A DNA stretch of 64,000 nucleotides, from assembly GCF_002278135.3 (NCBI RefSeq), contig NZ_CP029425.2, positions 5,494,001 to 5,558,000 of the forward strand, written 5' to 3'. Each line of letters begins with the position of its first letter. Positions within the stretch are counted from its first letter, which is position 1. Shown here piece after piece: positions 14,882-22,330 of this stretch. The translations under genes and the position numbers were made by a program. The DNA is from Bradyrhizobium ottawaense. Lineage in GTDB: Bacteria; Pseudomonadota; Alphaproteobacteria; Rhizobiales; Xanthobacteraceae. The notes below the pieces were generated by a model. The model ran no database searches, had not been told where the DNA came from, and worked only from the letters and a program-made list of their open reading frames with translations.

Positions 14882-16038
14882 GATTGCACCACCTTCAAAA
14901 GCGGAGAGCGCATTGCGCTGGCAAAGCGCGGCGACGACTGAACGAGATAGGGATCCGGTGCGATTGGCTCGCGCGATTCCAGCAGCACTTCGAACTGCCC
15001 GCTGACGGTCGACCGGCCGATCCGGGGCGTCAGCCAGGCGTGGAAGGTCTGGCGGTCGATGCGGACCTCGCCTTGCGGAGCGTGCAGCCGCTGGTCTGCG
15101 ACGGCGGCGCGTACCGTGCGAGCGTCGTCGGTGCCGGCCTGTGACAGGGCCGCTCCGAGCAGTTTGACGGCGATGTAGGAAGCTTCGGCATCAGCCGACG
15201 AGACCGGTCCATCCGGAAAGGACGTGGTGTAGGCACGAATGAAGGCGCCGTTTTCGGCCGAGTTCAGCGAGGAGAAATAGACACTCGAGGACAGATGTCC
15301 ATCGACGGCGTCCGGGCCGATCTCAGGCAACTCTGGCTCCGACAGGGTGCAGCTCGCGACCGGGAGTTCAGCCGCCTGGTCGATGCCACGCGCACGGCAG
15401 GCGGTCCGGAACGCCCGGAAGAAGGCGTAAGCGCTGGTGCCGATCAAATTGTTGAAGACGAAGTCCGGACGCTGATCGATGATCGCTGCGATCACCTGGT
15501 CGACCTCGGTGTCGCCAACCGAGAGATACCGCTCGGCAAGCACGGTGCCACCGCGCGCGGCGAGTGCCTCCCGGAAGATGCGATTGTTTTCCCAGGCCCA
15601 GATGTAATTGGAGCCGACGCAGAAGGCGCGCGAGCCGACCCGGGATGCCAAATAATCGACGAGCGGCAGCACGTGCTGGTTCGGCGCGGCGCCGGTATAG
15701 ATGACGTTGTCGGAGCTCTCGAAGCCCTCGTAGTGAGACGGATACCACAGCAGTCCGTCGAACTTTTCGAAGCAGGGGATCACTTCCTTGCGGCTCGACG
15801 AGGTGTAGCAGCCGACCACATGCCGGACGCCGGAACCGAGCAGCTCGAGGCTGAGCGAACGATAGCTCGCAAGGTCGCCGGCCGGGTTGACCACGACCGG
15901 CTCCAGCGCAATGTCGTCACGGCCCGCATTGATTTCGCGAAACGCGAGCAGCGCCCCGTTCAGCATCGAGCGCGCAACGACGCTGTAGGATCCCGTCGTC
16001 GACAGCATCACGCCGATCCGATAGTTCGTCCGCGCCAT
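14878..16038 (-). CDS. amiC: AmiC-like amide sensor / negative regulator
   Basis: A 386-residue periplasmic-binding-protein fold without a signal peptide (MARTNYRIGVMLSTTGSYS), so cytoplasmic, as for AmiC of Pseudomonas. The ligand pocket resembles AmiC: GCYTSSSRKEV matches GCYMSHTRK, WYPSHYEGFE matches CYPTPYEGFE, and GSNYIWAWEN matches GSDYIYPREN with one Tyr replaced by Trp. It is expected to sequester the AmiR-like protein until an amide binds. A longer in-frame start would run through the upstream terminator hairpin, so the ATG at 16038 is preferred; the ribosome site is weak (GGAACGAG). It is the first gene of the leftward amide operon. Confidence 0.88.
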   Translation of the reverse strand: MARTNYRIGVMLSTTGSYSVVARSMLNGALLAFREINAGRDDIALEPVVVNPAGDLASYRSLSLELLGSGVRHVVGCYTSSSRKEVIPCFEKFDGLLWYPSHYEGFESSDNVIYTGAAPNQHVLPLVDYLASRVGSRAFCVGSNYIWAWENNRIFREALAARGGTVLAERYLSVGDTEVDQVIAAIIDQRPDFVFNNLIGTSAYAFFRAFRTACRARGIDQAAELPVASCTLSEPELPEIGPDAVDGHLSSSVYFSSLNSAENGAFIRAYTTSFPDGPVSSADAEASYIAVKLLGAALSQAGTDDARTVRAAVADQRLHAPQGEVRIDRQTFHAWLTPRIGRSTVSGQFEVLLESREPIAPDPYLVQSSPRFASAMRSPLLKVVQS

Positions 16039-16053
16039 CACTCGTTCCAAAAC

Positions 16054-16088
16054 AAAAAAGCGCCCACCGGCTGTTAAGCCGAGGGCGC
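16054..16088 (-). terminator. Leader terminator (attenuator) of the amide operon
   Basis: Minus-strand hairpin GCGCCC...GGGCGC with an inner CGGCT/AGCCG stem and TAAC loop, followed directly by six Ts and then G-TTTT. It ends 15 nt before the amiC-like start codon. An intrinsic terminator at that place, in an operon encoding an ANTAR antiterminator, is the expected architecture for AmiR-controlled antitermination. Confidence 0.8.
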
Positions 16089-16105
16089 CCTCGCCGCCAA
16101 CTGAG

Positions 16106-16174
16106 CACGCCAAATCAGCGTGATGTTGGAAATGGTTGAAGCTCGTTGCGTTGACGGGCTGAACTGCCCAACGC
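16106..16174 (-). promoter_or_regulatory. Two leader hairpins upstream of the attenuator (candidate ANTAR target)
   Basis: Reading leftwards, the first hairpin (16148-16174) pairs GCGTTG-GGC with GCC-CGT-CAACGC around a hexaloop AGTTCA; the second (16106-16122) pairs CACGC with GCGTG around a 7-nt loop. ANTAR targets are paired hairpins with hexaloops having A at position 1 and G at position 4; here A1 is present in the first loop but G4 is not. The bases at 16081-16092 also form a perfect palindrome, GAGGGCGCCCTC, that could compete with the terminator. Confidence 0.4.
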
Positions 16175-16687
16175 TTGCATGATACGGTCGTTGAGATCAG
16201 TTACGAAGTCAAGCGCGTTATTGCAGCGAAAGCTGCCGCGATTCATATCGTGGTGCAGCAAAACTATGCAGCCGAGCCAAGGGCGCCGCTTCGATGCGGC
16301 GGAGACACCAGGGCACGCCTGACGTCCGGTTTCCGGCGGGCTATTGAAAGCTGCGTGCCGAGCTGCCAGGAGGCCCACGCCCAGCCGAGAGCATCGTCGC
16401 TTGCCGCACGAACGACGGATGTCTCTGCCAGCTGTCGGTTTCGTTGGGGCGAGTGAACTTCAGCTGGCCTTGGGGGCCCCGTCTGGTATCGAGCCGCCTC
16501 TGCACGATCTCATCCCGAGACCAAGCCCAAACGGCTCTGGGATTTAAGAATTTGGTAACGATACGAACGTGGTTGAGCGCGTTAATGCAAATCGCACACC
16601 GCCGGTGTCTCGCCCGTAACGACCCTGCTATAAAGCGTAGCCACGGCTCGATCGACTTCGCGAATTATCCGGTTTCCCTGATTGCGC
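16175..16687. other. Intergenic region between the amide operon leader and the acetyltransferase
   Basis: No supported gene. A GNRA-like hairpin GCAGC-GAAA-GCTGC lies near 16224-16237. On the minus strand 16346-16361 reads CGGCACG-N4-TTTC, which resembles a sigma-54 -24/-12 element but misses the -12 G. On the plus strand a TATAAA at 16629-16634 could be a -10 for the gene at 16688, without a good -35. Confidence 0.3.
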
Positions 16688-17824
16688 ATGAACAAACTTA
16701 GCAACACGTTCGACATCGTCATCGAGCAGGCGTTCGACTTTCTGTCTCCGGAATATGCCGAGCTGTTTGATCGCTCGGCCGCCACTGCGTTCCAGCATCC
16801 AATCTGGCTGCACAGCCTCTACACCAGGCTCGCTTCGGATGCGGGTGCGACACCTCTGGTCGTCGTGGTCCGCCACCGCGCGACAGGCGCCCTTGCGATG
16901 GTGCTGCCCTTGCTCCGGATCCGGCGCGGCCCGATCCGAACCGTCGAGTTCGCCGACCTCCGCGTCTCCGACTATCTGGCGCCGGTTTGCAGCCCGAAAG
17001 TGTTCTCGCAACTGCTCGATGACGCGGACGCATGCGCGGAGATTCGGCGCCTCGTTCGCCCTTTCGATCTGCTCCGGATCACCAAACTGCCCGACGGGCG
17101 GCTTCCGATCGAGAACCTCCTGGCCGCATCGCGCCGCGTATCGATGGACACCAACGCCTACGCGACGGTCCTGGTCGCGCCGTTCGAGCAATGGCGGGCC
17201 GGTGCGATCGATCGCTCCTATCAGAAGGAGCTCGCAAAGAAATATCGTCAGCTCCAGAAGAAGGGCGCGCTGAGCTTCTCATGCTGCAACGACAGCGCCT
17301 CCGTGCTCGAGGCGATGGACGTGATGAGGAAGTTTCGCGGTCCGCGCTTTCAGGCGCAAGGCGACGGAGATCTGCTCCAGCGTCCCGAATATTTCGGCTT
17401 CTATTCCGACGTGGCCCTTCGTGGGCTCGGCTCCTTTGTGCGTCTCTATGCCATGAAGATGGACGGCGAAGTGATCGCCGCCGTGCTCGGCCTCTGCCAT
17501 CACGGCAGCTTCCTCATCATCATGAGCGCCTTCGACATTGCCGGGTACAAGAGCCAGTCCCTGGGCGCGCTGATGTTCGAGCAGGTAGCGCGGGATTGCA
17601 TCGAGCGCGGCGATCAGATGCTCGATTTCACCATCGGTGACGAGCCATACAAGAAACTGTTCGGCGGACAGCCCTCGCCGATGTGGGCGATCACGAAAGC
17701 CGGCAGCACCGCAGGTGCCATCGCCCTGTTCGCGCTAAAGCAGGCTCCCTGGCTCAAACTGGCGGCCAAGCGGCTCTCGGATTTGCGGCTCCTGCCCGCC
17801 CGCACCTCGACGCCCACGCGCTGA
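16688..17824 (+). CDS. GNAT-family acetyltransferase, CelD/BcsL-like
   Basis: A 378-residue protein of the CelD/FemAB-like acyltransferase group often found in exopolysaccharide and cellulose loci. The fold is seen as the N-terminal FQHPIWLHSLYTRLA segment and the acetyltransferase core (about 170-325) with RSYQKELAKKYRQLQKKG, EVIAAVLGLCHHGSFLIIMSAFD and the late D-F-T-I-G-D-E-P-Y-K-K motif typical of this family. Start could also be a TTG two codons earlier. It is likely cytoplasmic and probably acylates a sugar or lipid-linked intermediate of the surface polysaccharide built by the flippase and glycosyltransferase nearby. It ends 27 nt from the convergent flavoprotein gene. Confidence 0.8.
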   Translation: MNKLSNTFDIVIEQAFDFLSPEYAELFDRSAATAFQHPIWLHSLYTRLASDAGATPLVVVVRHRATGALAMVLPLLRIRRGPIRTVEFADLRVSDYLAPVCSPKVFSQLLDDADACAEIRRLVRPFDLLRITKLPDGRLPIENLLAASRRVSMDTNAYATVLVAPFEQWRAGAIDRSYQKELAKKYRQLQKKGALSFSCCNDSASVLEAMDVMRKFRGPRFQAQGDGDLLQRPEYFGFYSDVALRGLGSFVRLYAMKMDGEVIAAVLGLCHHGSFLIIMSAFDIAGYKSQSLGALMFEQVARDCIERGDQMLDFTIGDEPYKKLFGGQPSPMWAITKAGSTAGAIALFALKQAPWLKLAAKRLSDLRLLPARTSTPTR

Positions 17825-17851
17825 AGAACGGCAGGCGAAGGGCCGCGGAAC

Positions 17852-19075
17852 TCAGGCGCGCAACGCCCCGCGAACACGCCCGAGCCAGCCGGGATGCATT
17901 TGATCGACGCGGTGTGTCAGGCTGCGCCGCAGGAAGTGCAGCCGGCGCCGGACATCCCAGCCGATATCGTTGCGGGATGTCAGGGCCTGGCGGAAGCGCG
18001 CCATTTTGAGGGACTGCTGATCCGCCGCGATCTTGTCGCGATCGGAATAGAACTGCGTAATCTTCTCCTGGTCCATGCCTGGGGTCGCGAGCCACTTCGG
18101 CGCATATTCGGTGCACAGACGATCGACGTCCACCAGCAGGCGCGCGACGCCCGTGCCGGCGGCGGGACAATTGGTCTGGAACGCATCGCCGATGAGCACG
18201 ATGCCGGGCTGGAGATGTCCCTCGACGACGGTCAGATCCATGACCCAGTTCTGGACACGGTCGGTGACGCGGAAATCGCCGAGATAGGGCCGCAATCCCG
18301 GCAGCAGACGCAGAACGGTCGCTTCCGGTTCACGACGCAGCTCGCGCATGATCGGATCGGTCGGGTCGCGGAACATGAAGAGATTGGCCCGCATGCCGGC
18401 GCGCACGGGAAACAGGCTGAGATAGTCGATGCCGTCGGCCGTGCGCTCGCCATAGCAGGTCAGTGCCTCGAAATCGAACGGCGCGCCATCGCGGCGGGCG
18501 ATCGTGAAACCGAACGACACCGAATGGCGCTCGGCCAGAATCTGCCGCTTGATACCGAGTTTATAACCGAGAGCCGCCGCCATGCCCGTGGCGAGAACGA
18601 CGAGACGCGCAGTCACGCGCCGTCCGGACGCCAGCTCGAGGTGCTGGACGTCGTCGCTGCAGCTGATCGCGGTGACCTCGTCGACAATCAGATCGGATGG
18701 CTCGGGGATCCGGCCGCGCGCCATGGCAACGAGATCAGCATAGGGAAATCCGTAGGCCTGGCCGACGCTGACATCGACCACCTTGCCTTCCCGGATATTG
18801 AGCACCTGATCATATCGACAAGCGACATTTTCGAGCGCGTCGAGGAAGCCCAGCTTGCGGAGCATCGCCAACTGATGGCCGCCGATCTTTTCGACCCGGA
18901 ACTCGTCCGGATAGACCGCCCGCTTGTCGATCAGGACGATGCGATGCCCTGCCCGCGCCAGCACGGCCGCCGCAAGCGATCCTGCAAGGCCACCACCGAC
19001 GATCGCGATGTCCGCAACGATCGTCGAAGTGCCAGCTGCGCCGATCGGCTCGGTCACAGTTCTATCCGCCGTCAT
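17852..19075 (-). CDS. FAD-dependent oxidoreductase (UbiH/PheA-like monooxygenase fold)
   Basis: A 407-residue flavoprotein. The Rossmann motif is IVGGGLAGSLAAAVLARAGHRIVLIDKR (about 24-51) and the second FAD motif is GIVLIGDAFQTNCPAAGTGV (about 305-325), the GD motif of the p-hydroxybenzoate hydroxylase superfamily. An in-frame start 81 nt upstream would precede a non-conserved leader, so ATG at 19075 is used. It is transcribed against the surrounding polysaccharide genes. The last 60 residues are Arg/His-rich and unlike the family core. The substrate is unknown; geranylgeranyl-reductase-like or halogenase-like roles cannot be excluded. Confidence 0.8.
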   Translation of the reverse strand: MTADRTVTEPIGAAGTSTIVADIAIVGGGLAGSLAAAVLARAGHRIVLIDKRAVYPDEFRVEKIGGHQLAMLRKLGFLDALENVACRYDQVLNIREGKVVDVSVGQAYGFPYADLVAMARGRIPEPSDLIVDEVTAISCSDDVQHLELASGRRVTARLVVLATGMAAALGYKLGIKRQILAERHSVSFGFTIARRDGAPFDFEALTCYGERTADGIDYLSLFPVRAGMRANLFMFRDPTDPIMRELRREPEATVLRLLPGLRPYLGDFRVTDRVQNWVMDLTVVEGHLQPGIVLIGDAFQTNCPAAGTGVARLLVDVDRLCTEYAPKWLATPGMDQEKITQFYSDRDKIAADQQSLKMARFRQALTSRNDIGWDVRRRLHFLRRSLTHRVDQMHPGWLGRVRGALRA

Positions 19076-19542
19076 GATCCAGGCTCCCACGGTCAACCAA
19101 AGCCGTACGTGCAATTCTCCGGCCTGATGTCGCATCGCAGGACCAAACGCGATCATTTCTCGGTATCGAGGTTAATGAAGCGGGGGAGCCGGCCGCCCGG
19201 ACTAAAGCCGGCACGCCTCTTGCTCGGGATTCTCCGTAAATTCCGGCTTCTGGCAGTTCTGCGGTCGGTCCCGGGGAGGCATTCGGCATTCAAGCCGCTG
19301 ATCTCGCCTTTCTCGGCCGTCGATGCGGCGCTATGCCGTCAGTCGGCCTGAGCTCGGCCCTGGTCTATTTGGGACAATGGGGACGGTGATGTTCCACAGT
19401 GAAGCAACCGGCATGACCGCGACATCGACGCCGCAGGCGAGATCCTGGATGCCCTGCATTAACACTCGCATTTCTTCGGCATGCTAGGTTGTCACCGGTA
19501 TCGGAACATGTCTCTTCAGGAGAGAGCAGCTCCTTAAACTTC
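19076..19542. other. Intergenic region between divergent flavoprotein and flippase genes
   Basis: 467 nt without a convincing gene. It must carry promoters for both divergent genes, but no good -35/-10 pair was recognised. AGGAGAG near 19518-19524 is about 20 nt from the chosen flippase start, so the flippase start is uncertain. Confidence 0.3.
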
Positions 19543-20889
19543 ATGATCAAATCCATCCTCCAGCTCATGCGGCGCGACGTCACGCGCGGTGTCGTCGGGA
19601 CCATCCTGCTCAAGGTTGGTAGCGGCGCGCTCGCGTTTGCGCTGTTTTCGCTGGCGGCACGAACGATGTCGCCCGACGGCTTCGGTATCTTTGCGACCTG
19701 GCTTTCGGTTGCCCAGATCGCCGCCGTCGTGGGACTGGTCGGCCAGGAATCGTTGCTGGTGCGGTTCCTGAACGAGTATCAGGTCGGCGACAGGCCGGAT
19801 CTCACCAAAGGTGTCCTCTTATCGAGCTTCAAGATTACCTCGATCGCAATGCTGATCGTGATCGCGGGGATCGCCATCGCGGCGAACATGAGAGGCGATG
19901 GGTGGCTGCTCATACTTGCGGTATCGGCCTACACGGCCGCGAATGCCGGCGTAATGCTCGGCAGCCAGATCGCACGCTCACTGGTCAGCATTCTCACGGG
20001 CGAAGGAAATCGCGAGTTCTTCTGGCGAGTCATCGTCGTCCTGTTTCTGCTCGCCATGCTGCTCGGTCATCGGCAACTCGATCCCGCCGAGTTGATGGCG
20101 GTGATGACAATTGCCATATCGGTGGGCCTGGTTGCGCAAATCGTTTCGATCGCGCGCGTGCTGCCGGATTTGCGCGGTACGCCGGCGCGCTCCGAAACGT
20201 CCCGCTGGCGCTCGAGCGCCCTGCACTTCTGGCTTGCATCCATTCTTGAAGCCGCAAACCAGTATTTCGACGTCATTCTGGTGTACTGGATGCTGGATCC
20301 AGTAACTGCCGGTATCTACTTTGCCGCATCGCGCCTTGCCAATATCTTCGCCATGCTGTCTGCGGCGCTATATACGTTCGGAGCCCGCCGGCTTCCCTCG
20401 CTGTATTTCAGCAAGAACCACCAGGAGTTCGAGCGAACCTTGCAGCTGATGGCGGAGGTGACCGCGCTATGCGTGGTCGCCGGGCTCGCCATGATCTGGA
20501 TCGGCGGCCCCTATCTCCTCAACCTGTTCGGACCTCATTTCACCGCGCAGCACTCGGTCTTGATCGTGCTCGCAATCGGGACGGCCATCCAGGCCGCAGG
20601 CGGCCCATCTGCTGCGATCCTGCAGCTGACCGGCCACGAACGGATCTACGTTCCCGTGGTTGCCGCCAATGTCGCGCTGCGGCTCGTGGGTTTTCTCATC
20701 CTCATTCCCTGGCTCGGCGTGCTTGGCGCGGCGATTTCGGCGACCGTGTCGCTGGCGCTCGCGACCATCGCCCTGAACGTCCTCTGCCGCCGGCGAACAG
20801 GGGTGGATCCTTCGATCCTCGTGCTGCTGCGCTTCTCCGCCTTGAAGCGCCGCAATTATGCAGTGCGCGGCGCCGACTCCAGCGACTAG
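19543..20889 (+). CDS. Polysaccharide flippase (Wzx-like, MATE/MVF superfamily)
   Basis: A 448-residue membrane protein with about 12 hydrophobic helices. The start MIKSILQLMRRDVTRGVVGTILLKVGSGALAF and the conserved R-x3-P-x-G-F-G-I-F (AARTMSPDGFGIFATWLSV) segment are typical of O-antigen/exopolysaccharide flippases, which move lipid-linked sugars across the inner membrane. The charged loop N-E-Y-Q-V-G-D-R-P-D and the C-terminal paired helices also fit. A TTG start 54 nt upstream is possible. It precedes a GT4 glycosyltransferase by 237 nt on the same strand. Confidence 0.85.
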   Translation: MIKSILQLMRRDVTRGVVGTILLKVGSGALAFALFSLAARTMSPDGFGIFATWLSVAQIAAVVGLVGQESLLVRFLNEYQVGDRPDLTKGVLLSSFKITSIAMLIVIAGIAIAANMRGDGWLLILAVSAYTAANAGVMLGSQIARSLVSILTGEGNREFFWRVIVVLFLLAMLLGHRQLDPAELMAVMTIAISVGLVAQIVSIARVLPDLRGTPARSETSRWRSSALHFWLASILEAANQYFDVILVYWMLDPVTAGIYFAASRLANIFAMLSAALYTFGARRLPSLYFSKNHQEFERTLQLMAEVTALCVVAGLAMIWIGGPYLLNLFGPHFTAQHSVLIVLAIGTAIQAAGGPSAAILQLTGHERIYVPVVAANVALRLVGFLILIPWLGVLGAAISATVSLALATIALNVLCRRRTGVDPSILVLLRFSALKRRNYAVRGADSSD

Positions 20890-21027
20890 GCTCAATCACG
20901 CCGTCGCCCGATGGTCCGCAATCACGCGCTGGCCGCGCGCAAGATCGATTGGTTAACGCGCTCGCCGCGCAGCAGCCGGGAACCAGCGAAATGCCTGCGG
21001 GAACGATGTCGACTGCCAAGCCTGGCA

Positions 21028-21088
21028 TTAACTCCGTTTGCTGCTAGTCGGTGTCCGCGCGATCCCCGCATGATAGGTACGGAGTTAA
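21028..21088. repeat. 10-bp inverted repeat upstream of the glycosyltransferase
   Basis: TTAACTCCGT at 21028-21037 and its exact complement ACGGAGTTAA at 21079-21088, separated by 41 nt, lie 39 nt before the GTG start of the GT4 gene. It may form a long hairpin in the mRNA leader or be two halves of a looping operator. Confidence 0.4.
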
Positions 21089-21126
21089 GAAGGTGAAGAT
21101 TTCGTTTCTTTAGCGGGTCGGGATCG

Positions 21127-22302
21127 GTGCTCCACTATCAGCCGAATAAGGAATTGGGCGAGACGACCGCGACGGCACCCGCGCGGTCGAACGGCAGCAG
21201 ACGAAAGCTGCACGTGCTTCTCGCGCAAACCCAGGCCGAGAACGCCGGAGCGCAGGAGATCTCCAGGCTTCTTGGCGCCGGGCTGACCGCGCGCGGCTAC
21301 CGCGTCACCAATCTGTTCTTCTTCCGTAAATCGCATTCCTTCGATGAGCCGCCCGATACGCTCTACTGCGCGCCGAGCCGGCCGGGCAATCCGATGGCGT
21401 TGCTGCGGATGCTGTGGACACTCGGCCGCCATATCAGCACCATCAAACCCGACGCCGTCCTGACCTTCCAGCATTTCGGCAACGTGATCGGCGGCGGCGT
21501 GACGCGCCTCGTCAGCCGCGCACCTGTCATCGCCAATCAGGTTTCATCCGCGCTGTCGATGAGCTGGCCGGTCCGCACGGCCGACATCTTCATGGGTAGC
21601 CTTGGCTTCTTCGACCGCATCACGCTCAATTCGCAGGACATGCAGCGCGAATATTCGCGCTACCCCGCGGCCTACCGGTCGCGCATGGTGCATGTCCCGC
21701 ACGGCTTCGATGACAAGGCCCTTACCCTGTCGAAGGAAGCCGCACGACAAAAACTCAGCCTGCCGCCGGATCGCATATTGCTCGGCTGCGCAGCGAGACT
21801 GCATCCGCACAAGCGTCTCGATCTGGCGATACGTCTGTTACCGGATCAGCCGTCCTGGCACCTTGCGCTTGCCGGCCAGGGAGCCGACGAGGGCCGGCTG
21901 AAGCTGCTGGCGAGTGAATTGAAGGTGTCGGACAGGCTGCATTTGCTTGGGGAAATCCCGCCCACCCGGATGGCGGACTTTCTCGCCTGCCTGGACGTGT
22001 TCGTATTCCCGACACAGGCCGAGACCTTCGGTCTGGCCGCGGTCGAGGCTGCGAACGCCGGTGTTCCCTCCGTCGTCACCGATCTTCCCGTCCTGCGCGA
22101 AGTGTTGTCCTACGAAGGAAGACCGACGGCACTCTTCGTCGACGCTTCCGATCATGCGAAGCTCTCCGCGGCCGTCTCCAGGCTGCTGACGGACCAACAT
22201 CAAAGCGACGAACTGCGACAAAACGCCAAAGGCTTGCGGTTGCGCTATTCGGTAGATGCCATGGTGGAGGAATACGTTCGAATTCTCGGCCAGGTCATCT
22301 GA
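21127..22302 (+). CDS. Glycosyltransferase family 4
   Basis: A 391-residue GT-B fold enzyme using a nucleotide-sugar donor. The C-terminal donor domain shows GCAARLHPHKRLDLAIRLL, AGQGADEGRLKLLASEL, HLLGEIPPTRMADFLACLDVFVFPTQAETFGLAAVEAANAGVP, which is the E-x7-E GT4 signature. The N-terminal half has QAENAGAQEISRLL, the acceptor-side glycine loop. Start is GTG at 21127. It stands between the flippase and the formyltransferase/propeller-like gene (28 nt downstream), consistent with a small surface-glycan assembly cluster. Confidence 0.9.
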   Translation: MLHYQPNKELGETTATAPARSNGSRRKLHVLLAQTQAENAGAQEISRLLGAGLTARGYRVTNLFFFRKSHSFDEPPDTLYCAPSRPGNPMALLRMLWTLGRHISTIKPDAVLTFQHFGNVIGGGVTRLVSRAPVIANQVSSALSMSWPVRTADIFMGSLGFFDRITLNSQDMQREYSRYPAAYRSRMVHVPHGFDDKALTLSKEAARQKLSLPPDRILLGCAARLHPHKRLDLAIRLLPDQPSWHLALAGQGADEGRLKLLASELKVSDRLHLLGEIPPTRMADFLACLDVFVFPTQAETFGLAAVEAANAGVPSVVTDLPVLREVLSYEGRPTALFVDASDHAKLSAAVSRLLTDQHQSDELRQNAKGLRLRYSVDAMVEEYVRILGQVI

Positions 22303-22330
22303 CCGGACGATTGGAATAGATGGGCTCGAC

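Noticed and set aside
5878..16308. 14-mer GCGGCGGAGACACC present near 5888 and again near 16297
   Set aside because: A single GC-rich short match in 64 kb flanking the same operon; no extension on either side, so probably chance.
16115..16378. Short open frame (87 codons) on the minus strand in the amide operon leader
   Set aside because: Overlaps the leader hairpins, shows no family resemblance and no ribosome site; a leader peptide cannot be excluded but is not supported.
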